A stretch of DNA of 64,000 bases from Claveliimonas monacensis (GCF_014982975.1 NZ_JADCKL010000001.1:310001-374000), one strand, 5' to 3'. Numbered from the stretch's first letter, positions 16,879 through 26,417 are shown. Numbers and translations: made by a program. Notes: generated by a model not told the origin, from the sequence alone.

Positions 16879-17463
16879 ATGGAAGACAGACGCATCACCA
16901 AGACAAAGAGAAATCTGAAAGGCACGCTTATCTCCATGCTGCCGGAGCAGCCTTTCGAGCAGATCTCCATTACGGAGCTCTGTGCAAGGGCAGAGATCAG
17001 CCGCATCACCTTCTACTCCCACTACAGCGATAAATATGCTCTGGTGGACGAGATCTTCCAGGATATGGTTGCCCTGGGCACGGAAGACTATGAGAAAATG
17101 CAGCAGGAGAACAATCCGGGCCGGGATGAGGTGATCAGCTACTGCAATATCCTGGACGCCATTATGGAGCTGTACTACAGCCACTATGATTTTTTTCGCT
17201 ATACTGCTCCGGAGCACAATCCCTACCTGGCTTTTGCCTTTTACAGCATTGTCCTTGAGACAGTAGAAGATCATACAAAGCGGATGAAAAACCGGAGCCG
17301 TCTTCGGTTCTCTCCAAAGCAGATCGCTGGTTTTCTCTGTTATGGCATCATCGGCTTTTTCAACGAGGGGCACGCAGAGAAGGTTCCTGTGGACAGACTC
17401 AGGCGGGAGGCAAAAGAGTTGCTCATGGGCGTACTGCGGTCCAGGGTGCTGATCCAGCTTTAG
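16879..17463 (+). CDS. TetR/AcrR family transcriptional regulator
   Basis: 194 residues. The N-terminal helix-turn-helix is clear (PFEQISITELCARAEISRI, then TFYSHYSDKYAL, the typical TetR recognition helix). The C-terminal ligand domain is about 130 residues and resembles the short clostridial TetR_C type. The frame opens at 16789, but that ATG lies inside the promoter palindrome. GAGG eight bases before the ATG at 16879 marks the real start. It is probably autoregulated through the dyad at 16777-16800. The ligand is unknown; the neighbouring DegV protein hints at lipids. Confidence 0.88.
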   Translation: MEDRRITKTKRNLKGTLISMLPEQPFEQISITELCARAEISRITFYSHYSDKYALVDEIFQDMVALGTEDYEKMQQENNPGRDEVISYCNILDAIMELYYSHYDFFRYTAPEHNPYLAFAFYSIVLETVEDHTKRMKNRSRLRFSPKQIAGFLCYGIIGFFNEGHAEKVPVDRLRREAKELLMGVLRSRVLIQL

Positions 17464-17471
17464 AAAAACTG

Positions 17472-17500
17472 TTGAGAAAAGCGCAAAGGTCATATATAAT
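17472..17500 (+). promoter_or_regulatory. Promoter of scpAB
   Basis: TTGAGA (17472-17477), 17 bases, TATAAT (17495-17500), directly after the tetR stop. Confidence 0.65.
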
Positions 17501-17535
17501 AGTAAAGCTAAGTTCAAAAAGAGCGGAGGGTGTCT

Positions 17536-18330
17536 GTGGGATTAGAGGTAAAGCTGCAGGTGTTTGAAGGTCCTCTGGACCTTCTTCTGCACCTCATTGA
17601 TAAAAATAAAATAGATATCTACGACATTCCTATTGTGGAGATCACGAATCAGTATATGGAATATATCCGCGCCATGGAACAGGAAGACCTGAACGTGATG
17701 AGCGAATTCCTTCTCATGGCTGCCACGCTGCTGGATATCAAGTGCCGGATGCTTCTTCCCAAGGAAGTGAATGAGGAGGGGGAAGAGGAAGATCCCCGGC
17801 AGGAGCTGGTGGACCAGCTGCTCCAGTACAAGATGTACAAATATATGTCCTATGAACTGCGGGACAGGCAGGTGGAGGGAGAGCGGTCCCTGTACCGGGA
17901 ACCGGATATACCGGAGGAGGTGCAGGACTATGTGGAGCCGGTGGATCTGGACAGGCTTCTGGACGGACTGACACTGTCAAAGCTGAACAGGATCTTCCGG
18001 GAGATGATGCGCAGGCAGACGGAAAAGATCGATCCCATCCGAAGCCGTTTTGGAAAGATCGAGAAGGAGGAGGTCTCTCTGCCGGAGAAGCTGGGCTATG
18101 TGGAGGAGTACGCTGGGGCCCACCTCTCCTTCAGTTTCCGACAGCTGCTCTCAAAGCAGGGGTCCAAGGTGCAGCTGGTAGTCACCTTTCTGGCTGTGCT
18201 GGAGCTGATGAAGACAGGCAAGATCAAAGTTATGCAGGAGCAGCCTTTTGACGATATCCTTATCACCTCTATGATATGCGGCAAAAAGGAGACACAGAAA
18301 GAAGAGCAAAGGGAAGAAGGGGAAGTGTAA
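17536..18330 (+). CDS. scpA: Segregation and condensation protein A
   Basis: Kleisin subunit that bridges the heads of the SMC dimer and carries ScpB, for chromosome condensation and segregation. The start VKLQVFEGPLDLLLHLIDK followed by IDIYDIPI is diagnostic. The C-terminal winged-helix segment (VTFLAVLELMKTGKI) is also present. 264 residues from a GTG at 17536, five bases after GGAGGG; the in-frame GTG at 17530 overlaps that site and is less likely. scpB follows one base after the stop. Confidence 0.96.
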   Translation: MGLEVKLQVFEGPLDLLLHLIDKNKIDIYDIPIVEITNQYMEYIRAMEQEDLNVMSEFLLMAATLLDIKCRMLLPKEVNEEGEEEDPRQELVDQLLQYKMYKYMSYELRDRQVEGERSLYREPDIPEEVQDYVEPVDLDRLLDGLTLSKLNRIFREMMRRQTEKIDPIRSRFGKIEKEEVSLPEKLGYVEEYAGAHLSFSFRQLLSKQGSKVQLVVTFLAVLELMKTGKIKVMQEQPFDDILITSMICGKKETQKEEQREEGEV

Positions 18331-18331
18331 A

Positions 18332-18901
18332 GTGGAGATCAGCAGATTAGAGGGGATCATAGAGGCGATCCTTTTTACGATGGGGGACTCGGTAGAGCTC
18401 TCCAAGATCGCGTCAGCCATTGGCCATGACGAGGAGACGACCCGGAAAGTGATCCACAATATGATGGATAAATATGAGACCGATGACAGAGGGATCCACA
18501 TCATCGAACTGGAAGACTCCTTTCAGATGTGCACAAAGCCCCAGATGTACGAGTACCTCATTAAGGTGGCAAAGCAGCCAAGAAGATATGTGCTCACAGA
18601 TGTGCAGCTGGAGACTCTCTCTATCATTGCCTACAGGCAGCCGGTCACCAAACTGGAGATCGAAAAGATCCGTGGCGTCAAGTCAGACCATGCAGTGAAC
18701 AAGCTGGTGGAGTACGATCTCGTGTGTGAGGTGGGAAGGCTGGATGCGCCAGGCAAGCCCATTCTGTTTGGAACGACAGAAGAGTTTCTGCGGCGTTTCA
18801 GCATCCATTCTCTGGAAGACCTTCCGGGCCTCAATCCGGAACAGATCGAGAATTTCAAGCACGAAGCGGAGGAGGAAGCTCAGCTCAAGCTGGACGTATA
18901 G
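18332..18901 (+). CDS. scpB: Segregation and condensation protein B
   Basis: 189-residue dimeric partner of ScpA in the SMC complex, made of two winged-helix domains. Typical segments are EAILFTMGDSVELSKIA at the start and LSIIAYRQPVTKLEIEKIRG in the second domain. The start is GTG, one base after the scpA stop, so translation is coupled. Confidence 0.96.
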   Translation: MEISRLEGIIEAILFTMGDSVELSKIASAIGHDEETTRKVIHNMMDKYETDDRGIHIIELEDSFQMCTKPQMYEYLIKVAKQPRRYVLTDVQLETLSIIAYRQPVTKLEIEKIRGVKSDHAVNKLVEYDLVCEVGRLDAPGKPILFGTTEEFLRRFSIHSLEDLPGLNPEQIENFKHEAEEEAQLKLDV

Positions 18902-18961
18902 ACATATTTCCCGGACAGAAGACATACATATAAGTTAACTGTCTATGTTCTTCGGGTCGTG

Positions 18962-20221
18962 ATGTATATGATAAAACGAAAAAAGAAAGCCGGTCTTTTT
19001 CTGGCATCTGTTCTTTTCACCCTGGCCCTGGCGGCCTGCCCTTGCTTCTGCCGGGCAGCTTCCCAGGCGGATGAAGAGGAGACGCCGGAGGAACTGGCAC
19101 AGCTCTACGCCCGGTCCGCGGTCCTTATGGATGCTGACAGCGGGCGTGTTTTATTTGAGAAAGACGGGAATACAGCCCGGCCTATAGCCAGCACCACAAA
19201 GATCATGACATGTATCCTGGCACTGGAGGAAGGAAAACCGGATCTGGTGTGCTCCGTGTCAGAAAAGGCAGCTTCCCAGCCGGAAGTCCGCCTGGATGTG
19301 CGGGAGGGAGAGACCTATCTGCTGGAAGATCTACTCTATTCCCTCATGCTGGAATCCCACAATGACAGCGCAGTGGTGATCGCGGAAAACACAGCCGGGA
19401 GTGTGGAGGCGTTTGCCGGGCTGATGAATAAAAAGGCGGAGGAGATTGGCTGTCAGGACACCTATTTTATCACTCCCAACGGGCTGGATGCGTCCGACGA
19501 AGGGGGAACCCACTCTGCAACGGCAGAGGATCTGGCCCGGATCCTCAGATACTGTATCATGGAATCGCCAAAGAGGGAGGCATTTCTTACTGTCACAAGA
19601 ACAGACAGCTACTCTTTTACAGACCTCTCAGGGCAGAGGAGCTTCTCACTTCAGAATCACAATGCCTTCCTCTCCATGATGGAGGGAGCGCTCACCGGGA
19701 AAACAGGCTTCACGACGGATGCCGGCTACTGCTATGTAGGAGCCCTGGAAAACGGCGGGCGCACCTTTATCGTAGCACTTCTGGCCTGTGGATGGCCAAA
19801 TAACAAAGGGTACAAGTGGGAGGACACAAAAAAGCTGATGCAGTACGGAATCAATCATTACCAATATGAGACCATTACTCTGGACCCGTCTCTTCCTTCT
19901 CTTCCTGTATCCGGCGGAGCGCCGCCCTCCGGAAGCCTGGGCAGTGATGCACTGGCCCTCCTGTCTTCTGAACCATTTCAAAAAGAGCTTCTCATGGCAG
20001 GTGAGGAGGCTGTCACCGCACAGGTCAAACTCCCGGCAGAACTGGATGCGCCTGTGGAAGAGGGACAGGAGGTGGGGGAGATCCTTTACCGCATAGGAGA
20101 ATTCGAGGTGGGGCGGCAGAAAGTGGAAGCAGCCATCAGTGTGCCGGAGAGAGACCTTCTGTGGTGCCTGGATCAGATTATTGTCCGGTTTTTTGCAGGA
20201 AAGAATAAAATAAGTCAATAA
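18962..20221 (+). CDS. D-alanyl-D-alanine carboxypeptidase (DacF/S11 type)
   Basis: About 419 residues with a signal peptide (AGLFLASVLFTLALAACP). Active-site motifs are STTK, SHN (in SHNDSAVV) and KTG (GKTGFTTDAG), with a C-terminal beta domain. It removes terminal D-Ala from the wall peptide; DacF-type enzymes in sporulators act on the spore cortex. Start codons are ambiguous: GTG 18959, ATG 18962 and ATG 18968 are in frame, and no strong ribosome site is present. It lies 60 bases after scpB. It is not a recent duplicate of the enzyme at 13645, since the sequences differ widely. Confidence 0.92.
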   Translation: MYMIKRKKKAGLFLASVLFTLALAACPCFCRAASQADEEETPEELAQLYARSAVLMDADSGRVLFEKDGNTARPIASTTKIMTCILALEEGKPDLVCSVSEKAASQPEVRLDVREGETYLLEDLLYSLMLESHNDSAVVIAENTAGSVEAFAGLMNKKAEEIGCQDTYFITPNGLDASDEGGTHSATAEDLARILRYCIMESPKREAFLTVTRTDSYSFTDLSGQRSFSLQNHNAFLSMMEGALTGKTGFTTDAGYCYVGALENGGRTFIVALLACGWPNNKGYKWEDTKKLMQYGINHYQYETITLDPSLPSLPVSGGAPPSGSLGSDALALLSSEPFQKELLMAGEEAVTAQVKLPAELDAPVEEGQEVGEILYRIGEFEVGRQKVEAAISVPERDLLWCLDQIIVRFFAGKNKISQ

Positions 20222-20343
20222 AAATGATTAAATTTGTCACTATTATTTTGGGTATATGTGTGATAGGATAGACGAGTATTAAAAAAGAACAACAAAGTTG
20301 ATAAATATTCAGCTTTTGTGCTGCTGAAAGGAAGAGATGGAAC

Positions 20344-22332
20344 ATGAAAAATTTTGAGAAGTATGAACGGCAGTATTTTATGCCGCCGGAAGTCACCTAT
20401 GACTGGGTGAAAAAAGAATACATAGACCAGCCGCCTATCTGGTGCAGCGTGGATCTGCGGGACGGCAACCAGGCTCTCATCGAGCCCATGAGCCTGGATG
20501 AAAAGCTGGAGTTCTTTGAACTGCTTGTCAAAGTGGGATTCAAGGAGATCGAGGTGGGCTTCCCGGCTGCCTCCGAGACAGAGTATAACTTCATGCGCGC
20601 TCTGATCGAGCGGAATATGATCCCGGATGACGTGACGGTCCAGGTACTGACCCAGGCCAGGGAGCACATCATCAAGCGGACCTTCGAAGCTGTAAAGGGA
20701 GCGCCTCACGCGGTGATCCACCTTTACAATTCTACGTCTGTAGCGCAGAGAGACCAGGTGTTCAAAAAAGATAAAGAGCAGATCAAGAAGATTGCCATAG
20801 ACGGAGCAGAGCTTCTGAAGAAGCTGGCAGACGAGACAGAGGGGAACTTTACTTTTGAGTACAGCCCGGAGAGCTTTTCGGGTACAGAAGTAGACTACGC
20901 AGTGGAAGTGTGCAACGCTGTCCTGGACGTGTGGAAGCCCCAGGCAGACAACAAGGCGATCATCAATATCCCCACAACTGTGGAGAACGCCATGCCCCAC
21001 GTCTTCGCTTCCCAGCTGGAGTACGTGCACAAACATCTGGCCTACAGAGAGAACGTGATCCTCTCCCTTCACCCCCACAACGACAGAGGCTGCGGCGTGG
21101 CCACAGCTGAGCTGGGTATCCTGGCAGGGGCGGACAGGATTGAGGGTACGCTCTTTGGAAACGGAGAACGGACAGGAAATGTGGATATCATCACTCTTGG
21201 TATGAACATGTTCTCCCACGGCGTGGATCCGAAGCTGGACTTCTCCAACATGGAGGAGATCAAAGAGGCCTATGAGCGTCTGACAAGGATGACGGTGGAT
21301 GTGCGCCAGCCCTATGCAGGCGAGCTTGTCTTCACTGCGTTTTCCGGATCTCATCAGGATGCCATCGCCAAGGGCATGTCCTGGAGAGAGGAGAAGAAGT
21401 GCGACAAGTGGACAGTACCCTATCTGCCCATCGATCCCCAGGATGTGGGAAGACGGTATGACTCAGACGTTATCCGCATCAACAGCCAGTCCGGAAAAGG
21501 CGGCGTGAACTATATTCTGAAGCAGAGCCACGGCATCAATCTTCCGGAGAAGATGCGCGAGGAAGTAGGCTACCTTGTAAAGGGCGTTTCCGACAAAGCC
21601 CACAAAGAGCTGACGCCGGAGTGGGTATACCAGATCTTTACAGATAACTATGTGAATGCCAAGACCATCTTTTCCATTGATGAGTGCCATTTCCGTCAGG
21701 CGGACGGCATCATCGCGGACGCCACCATTCACCATGGAAATGACGAGCAGATCGTGACTGCCTCCGGAAACGGGCGTCTGGATGCCGTCAGCAACGCCAT
21801 TAAGCAGTACTTTAATATCAGCTATGAGCTGCGCTACTATGAGGAGCACTCTCTCACAAGAGGATCATCCTCCAAAGCGGTTGCCTATGTGGGCATCATC
21901 TCCCACGAGAAGACCTTCTGGGGTGTGGGCATTGACGCGGACATCATCCGCGCGTCCATCGAGGCCCTTATCGTTGCGGTGAATAAGATCGAGGAGCTCA
22001 GGACTACCGATCCGGTGAAGGACGCCCGCATGATCGAGATCATGAACTATATACAGGCCAACTATATTGACGTGACACTGGATGATCTGGCAGATAAGTT
22101 CTACCTTTCCAAGCCTTATCTCTCAAAGTACATCCGGGAGAAATCAGGCATGACCTTCGGTGACCTCGTAAAGAAGATCCGAATGAAGAAGGCCAGGGCG
22201 CTCTTAAAGAGCAGCAGCATGACAGTGGAAAATATTGCCCTGTCTGTTGGGTATCAGAATGTGGAGCATTTTAACCGTCTCTTTAAAAAAGCATACAATA
22301 TGACGCCGGTACAGTTCCGGAACATGAAATAG
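20344..22332 (+). CDS. leuA: 2-isopropylmalate synthase fused to an AraC-type DNA-binding domain
   Basis: 662 residues in one uninterrupted frame. Residues about 30-330 form the LeuA catalytic barrel: SVDLRDGNQAL (metal and substrate), SLHPHNDRGCG (metal HxH) and GNGERTGN. Residues about 430-550 match the LeuA regulatory domain that binds leucine. After the linker TTDPVKDAR (about 554-562) comes a complete double helix-turn-helix of the AraC/XylS family: YLSKPYLSKYIREKSGMTF, then SVGYQNVEHFNRLFKKAYN ending MTPVQFRNMK. The catalytic part makes 2-isopropylmalate from acetyl-CoA and 2-ketoisovalerate. The tail suggests it also binds DNA. No other leucine genes are in the window, and no T-box lies upstream. 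Confidence 0.92.
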   Translation: MKNFEKYERQYFMPPEVTYDWVKKEYIDQPPIWCSVDLRDGNQALIEPMSLDEKLEFFELLVKVGFKEIEVGFPAASETEYNFMRALIERNMIPDDVTVQVLTQAREHIIKRTFEAVKGAPHAVIHLYNSTSVAQRDQVFKKDKEQIKKIAIDGAELLKKLADETEGNFTFEYSPESFSGTEVDYAVEVCNAVLDVWKPQADNKAIINIPTTVENAMPHVFASQLEYVHKHLAYRENVILSLHPHNDRGCGVATAELGILAGADRIEGTLFGNGERTGNVDIITLGMNMFSHGVDPKLDFSNMEEIKEAYERLTRMTVDVRQPYAGELVFTAFSGSHQDAIAKGMSWREEKKCDKWTVPYLPIDPQDVGRRYDSDVIRINSQSGKGGVNYILKQSHGINLPEKMREEVGYLVKGVSDKAHKELTPEWVYQIFTDNYVNAKTIFSIDECHFRQADGIIADATIHHGNDEQIVTASGNGRLDAVSNAIKQYFNISYELRYYEEHSLTRGSSSKAVAYVGIISHEKTFWGVGIDADIIRASIEALIVAVNKIEELRTTDPVKDARMIEIMNYIQANYIDVTLDDLADKFYLSKPYLSKYIREKSGMTFGDLVKKIRMKKARALLKSSSMTVENIALSVGYQNVEHFNRLFKKAYNMTPVQFRNMK

Positions 22333-22335
22333 AAA

Positions 22336-22365
22336 AAACGGCTGCTTACACGCAGCCGTTTTTTT
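22336..22365. terminator. Bidirectional terminator, leuA and proline iminopeptidase
   Basis: AAACGGCTGC (22336-22345), a 6-base loop, GCAGCCGTTT (22352-22361), then a T-run to 22365. The A-run on the left serves the minus-strand gene, whose stop codon lies in the loop. Confidence 0.88.
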
Positions 22366-23239
22366 CTGTCTGGTCCAGCCATTCTGCAAGAAGGCGTATA
22401 TATTTTTCAGTATCATCCACAAAGCACATGTGGCGGCATCCCTCAAAGAGTTCCCACCTTGCGTCTGGTATGCGGTCATACATAGTCTTGGCAATGAGAG
22501 GCGTACAAAGGTCATCTGTACCGCTGATAATGAGAGCCGGACAGTTGATCCGGTCCAGCTTGTCCGTGTACTCCCAGTTCCCAAGGGAACCTGTGGGATT
22601 ATACTCGTTAGGGCCCCAGCCGTAAAGATAGGCCTCCTTCCCGGCCCTCTTGGGTCTGCTCACACATTCTGGCACATCGCCGAAGAGAGAATCACAATGG
22701 CGCTCCATAAAACGACTGTTGGCAGCCAGGTATCCGGGCGAATCAAAATGGCCGGTCCGCTCTGCTTCTGCGATGGCCTCCTGGTCCTCCTCTGAAAGCA
22801 GGCGGATCATCCGGTGCTGTTCCCTTGCCCACAGACTGGCAGAAGGAAGCGTGCTGGAGAGGATGACTGAGGCAACGCCTTTGGGATGATAGTCGCAGAG
22901 ATACTCGATAGCCAGCATACCGCCCCAGGACTGCCCCAGAAGGTGGACTTCATCCAGACCCAGGTGTTTTCTCAGCTCTATCAGCTCGTTGTCCCAGGTC
23001 TTCTGGCACCAGAGTTCCGGGTGACCTTCCACATAAGAATTTCCACATCCAAGCTGGTCGTAGGAGATGATGGACCGACCGGTGTCTGCCAGGACGTCCA
23101 GCACTTCAAAGTAATTGTGAGTAGATCCAGGGCCGCCGTGAAGAAGGAGAAGAGGCTTTCTTTTGTCTCTGCATTCACCGACGATCCGATAATAGGTCTG
23201 ATACCCCAGATAAGGCATATATCCTTCTGTGATCTTCAT
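22346..23239 (-). CDS. pip: Proline iminopeptidase (S33 alpha/beta hydrolase)
   Basis: 297 residues. Releases N-terminal proline from peptides. HGGPGS supplies the oxyanion hole and GQSWGG the nucleophile serine; the C-terminal GCRHMCF carries the catalytic histidine. The frame runs 38 codons further upstream, but AGGAGG just before the ATG at 23239 and the family start MKITEGYMPYLGYQTYYR fix the start. Two proline-specific metallopeptidases lie divergently upstream, which fits a shared role in using proline-rich peptides. Confidence 0.9.
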   Translation of the reverse strand: MKITEGYMPYLGYQTYYRIVGECRDKRKPLLLLHGGPGSTHNYFEVLDVLADTGRSIISYDQLGCGNSYVEGHPELWCQKTWDNELIELRKHLGLDEVHLLGQSWGGMLAIEYLCDYHPKGVASVILSSTLPSASLWAREQHRMIRLLSEEDQEAIAEAERTGHFDSPGYLAANSRFMERHCDSLFGDVPECVSRPKRAGKEAYLYGWGPNEYNPTGSLGNWEYTDKLDRINCPALIISGTDDLCTPLIAKTMYDRIPDARWELFEGCRHMCFVDDTEKYIRLLAEWLDQTEKNGCV

Positions 23240-23280
23240 GTCATTTACCTCCTGATGATCTGTCTGTTCAGTACAGCATA

Positions 23281-23310
23281 AGAATAGCATAAGAGGATTT
23301 TGTTTGACAA
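23281..23310 (-). promoter_or_regulatory. Promoter of pip
   Basis: On the minus strand, TTGTCA (complement of 23305-23310), 18 bases, TATTCT (complement of 23281-23286). Confidence 0.5.
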
Positions 23311-23376
23311 GGCATGACAAGGGGATCTGATCCATAAAAGTCAATGTTTTCAAAAATTTTGGGCGGCGGTTTTGAG

Positions 23377-23405
23377 TTTACAAACCATGGTTTATACTGT
23401 AAAAT
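23377..23405 (+). promoter_or_regulatory. Promoter of the aminopeptidase P gene, with palindrome in the spacer
   Basis: TTTACA (23377-23382), 17 bases, TAAAAT (23400-23405). The 12-bp perfect palindrome AAACCATGGTTT (23382-23393) fills much of the spacer and could be an operator. The rest of the 23240-23505 gap holds the divergent pip promoter and a GC-rich leader (about 23410-23456) that can fold. Confidence 0.5.
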
Positions 23406-23505
23406 AATCTCGTCCGCGCCTGGTGCGCCTTTGAAGGCCGCCCTGCGGGGACAGATAGTGGATTGATAATTAATGCAAAATTATAATAATGGAGGCGAAA
23501 AGGTC

Positions 23506-25293
23506 ATGGATATAACCGAGAGAGTTCGGAAACTGCACGAGATCATGTGTCAGAACAAGGTGGATGTCTACATCGTGCCCACGGCTGATTTCCATCAGAG
23601 TGAGTACGTGGGAGAGTACTTTAAGATAAGAGAATTTCTCACCGGATTTACCGGATCTGCGGGCACGGCCGTCTTTACAGCGGACGAGGCTTATCTCTGG
23701 ACGGACGGCAGATATTTTATCCAGGCTGCAAAGGAGCTGGAGGGGACGCCGGTCAGGCTCATGAAGATGGGCGAGCCTGGAGTGCCGGACATTGAGCATT
23801 TCTTAAACGACAGTCTTCCGGAGAGGGGCGTCATCGCCTTTGACGGAAGATGCGTTTCCCTGGGTGACGGGAAGCTCTACGAGCAGATCGCCGCTAAAAA
23901 GCAGGGATCTGTCTTTTGCGAGAGGGATCTGGCGGCGGACATATGGGAAGACCGCCCGGCTCTCTCAGAGGAGCCGGCATGGGAGCTTGCGCTCCAGTAT
24001 GCGGGTGAGGACCGCGGCTCAAAGCTTGAGAGGATCCGCGGGTTTATGCGTGAGGTGGGAGCGGACTGCCATATCTTGACCACGCTGGATGATATATGCT
24101 GGACGCTGAACATCCGAGGAAACGATATCGAATTTTTCCCGCTGGTGCTATCCTACGCAGTGATCGGGATGGATCGGATGGATCTCTATGCAGACGCGTC
24201 CAAGTTTTCTGATGAGCTGCGGCAGAAGCTGGAGGGGGACGGCGTTGTGTTCCACCCCTACAACGACATCTATGAGGATGTGAAGAAGCTGGACGAGGGC
24301 GCTACTGTCCTCATCGACCCGGCAAGACTGAACTACGCGCTCTGGAAAAACATACCCGGGAAGATGGGAAAGGTGGAGATGCGCAACCCGGAGATCCTCT
24401 TCAAGGCCGTCAAAAATCCCACGGAGATCGACAATATCCGTAAAGCGCAGCTCAAGGACAGCGTTGCCCACGTTAAATTTATGAAATGGGTCAAGGAGAA
24501 CTACGACAAAGAGGTGATCACAGAGCTGAGCGCCTCCAGGAAGCTGGATGAACTGCGGGCGCAGCAGGGAAATTTTATCCGTCCAAGCTTTGAACCTATC
24601 GTATCCTTTGGCGAGCACGGGGCCATCGTGCACTATACATCCTCGCCAGAGACAGACGTGCGCCTGGAAGGCGGAAGCTTTCTTCTGACCGACACGGGCG
24701 CGGGCTTTTATGAAGGATCTACCGATATCACGAGGACCTATGCTCTGGGCGACGTGACGGACAAGATGAAGGAACACTTCACGCTGACGGCTATCAGCAA
24801 CCTTCAGCTTGCATCGGCAAAATTTTTGCACGGCGCCACCGGGATGACGCTGGACATGCTCGCCAGAAAGCCGTTTTGGGACAGGAACCTGAACTTCAAC
24901 CACGGGACGGGTCACGGCGTCGGTTATCTTCTGAACATACACGAGCCGCCTACAGGCTTCCGCTGGCAGTTCCGGGCAGGTGAGATTCAACCCTTTGAGG
25001 ATGGCATGGTGGTCACGGACGAGCCAGGTATCTACCTGGAGGGCGAGTACGGGATCCGACTGGAGAATGAGCTGCTGACACGGAAGGGGCTTCGGAACGA
25101 GTACGGGCAGTTCATGTATTTTGAGACAATCACATTTGTCCCGATGGATCTGGACGCCATCCTGCCGGGTATGATGACAGAAGAGGAGAGACGTCTTTTG
25201 AACAACTATAACAGTGCGGTGTATGAGAAGGTTTCCCCTTTCCTCGACGAGGAGGAGAGGGCATGGCTTGAAAATTACACAAGAGCTGTGTAG
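23506..25293 (+). CDS. Aminopeptidase P (Xaa-Pro aminopeptidase, long form)
   Basis: 595-residue M24B metallopeptidase of the three-domain type, which cleaves the bond before proline at position 2. Two creatinase-like N-terminal domains precede the pita-bread domain. Its five metal ligands are visible in LLTDTGAGFYEGSTDITRT (two Asp), HGTGHGVG (His), DEPGIYLEGEYG (Glu) and RLENE (Glu). The ATG at 23506 has GGAGG ten bases upstream; an earlier ATG at 23473 has none. A second M24 gene follows 28 bases later. Confidence 0.93.
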   Translation: MDITERVRKLHEIMCQNKVDVYIVPTADFHQSEYVGEYFKIREFLTGFTGSAGTAVFTADEAYLWTDGRYFIQAAKELEGTPVRLMKMGEPGVPDIEHFLNDSLPERGVIAFDGRCVSLGDGKLYEQIAAKKQGSVFCERDLAADIWEDRPALSEEPAWELALQYAGEDRGSKLERIRGFMREVGADCHILTTLDDICWTLNIRGNDIEFFPLVLSYAVIGMDRMDLYADASKFSDELRQKLEGDGVVFHPYNDIYEDVKKLDEGATVLIDPARLNYALWKNIPGKMGKVEMRNPEILFKAVKNPTEIDNIRKAQLKDSVAHVKFMKWVKENYDKEVITELSASRKLDELRAQQGNFIRPSFEPIVSFGEHGAIVHYTSSPETDVRLEGGSFLLTDTGAGFYEGSTDITRTYALGDVTDKMKEHFTLTAISNLQLASAKFLHGATGMTLDMLARKPFWDRNLNFNHGTGHGVGYLLNIHEPPTGFRWQFRAGEIQPFEDGMVVTDEPGIYLEGEYGIRLENELLTRKGLRNEYGQFMYFETITFVPMDLDAILPGMMTEEERRLLNNYNSAVYEKVSPFLDEEERAWLENYTRAV

Positions 25294-25321
25294 GCAATAA
25301 TAATAGAGAGGTGTGTATGGT

Positions 25322-26407
25322 ATGAACAAGGGAAGAATTGAGAAAATCTTAAAGTCAATGGAAGAAAACAACATTCCTCAGATGATCATCTCTGATCCGG
25401 TAGCGATCTTCTACCTGACAGGAAAGTGGATCCATCCGGGCGAGAGGATGCTGGCTCTGTACCTGAATGTGAACGGGAACCACAGGATGATCATCAACAA
25501 GCTGTTTCCCCAGGAGAGGGATCTGGGCGTTGAGCTTGTGTGGTACGACGACGTGGAGGATGCGGTGGAGATCCTGAGCCGTTGCGTGGACAGGGATGCC
25601 GTCATGGGCGTGGACAAGAACTGGCCAGCCAGATTTCTCCTCCGCCTCCAGGAGCTGGGTGGCGGAAGCGGCTTTGTCAACGCCTCCTGGATCGTTGACC
25701 AGGTCCGCATGATCAAGGATGAGGAGGAGAAGCAGCTGATGCGGATCTCCTCTCGGATCAACGACAGCGTGATGGAGAAGGTCATTCCCCTTGTGGCAAA
25801 GGGGCTGAGCGAGATGGAGCTGGATCACAGGGTTCGGGAGATTTACAAGGAGGCAGGCTGTGAGGGCGTGTCCTTTGACCCCATCACCGCCTACGGAAAG
25901 AACGGGGCGGACCCCCACCACGCCACAGATGACACAAAGGGAAAACGGGGCGATTGCGTGGTCATCGACATCGGCGGCTTCAAGGACAACTACGCTTCTG
26001 ACATGACAAGGACCGTTTTCATCGGAGAGGTGTCAGACCGGGCGAGGGAGATCTACAACATCGTCCTGGAGGCCAACCTGAGGGGGATCGCCGCCGCGAA
26101 GCCGGGCAACCGGATGTGCGACGTGGACCTTGCCGCGAGAAATTACATTGAGGAGAAGGGCTACGGACAGTACTTCACACATCGCACCGGACACTCCATC
26201 GGTCTGGAGGACCACGAATTCGGCGACGTATCATCTGTCAACACAGACATCATCAGACCGGGACAGTGCTTCTCCGTGGAGCCGGGCATCTATCTGCCCG
26301 ATGAGGGTATCGGCGTGCGCATCGAGGATCTTGTCCTCATCACAGAGGACGGCTGCGAGGTGCTCAACCGCTTTACAAAGGATCTGATCGTTGTGCCGGA
26401 AGAGTAA
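25322..26407 (+). CDS. M24 family Xaa-Pro peptidase (short form)
   Basis: 361-residue creatinase/prolidase-type metallopeptidase with one N-terminal domain and the pita-bread catalytic domain. Metal ligands: VVIDIGGFKDNYASDMTRT (two Asp), HRTGHSIG (His), EPGIYLPDEG and RIEDL (Glu). It is either a prolidase acting on Xaa-Pro dipeptides or a short Xaa-Pro aminopeptidase; sequence alone does not decide. GAGAGG lies ten bases before the ATG at 25322. It is in an operon with the long aminopeptidase P. Confidence 0.9.
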   Translation: MNKGRIEKILKSMEENNIPQMIISDPVAIFYLTGKWIHPGERMLALYLNVNGNHRMIINKLFPQERDLGVELVWYDDVEDAVEILSRCVDRDAVMGVDKNWPARFLLRLQELGGGSGFVNASWIVDQVRMIKDEEEKQLMRISSRINDSVMEKVIPLVAKGLSEMELDHRVREIYKEAGCEGVSFDPITAYGKNGADPHHATDDTKGKRGDCVVIDIGGFKDNYASDMTRTVFIGEVSDRAREIYNIVLEANLRGIAAAKPGNRMCDVDLAARNYIEEKGYGQYFTHRTGHSIGLEDHEFGDVSSVNTDIIRPGQCFSVEPGIYLPDEGIGVRIEDLVLITEDGCEVLNRFTKDLIVVPEE

Positions 26408-26417
26408 GGATTTCTAC

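Noticed and set aside
20224-20271. Possible 15-residue leader peptide rich in Ile and Val before leuA
   Set aside because: No ribosome site near the ATG and no terminator/antiterminator pair downstream, so attenuation is not supported.
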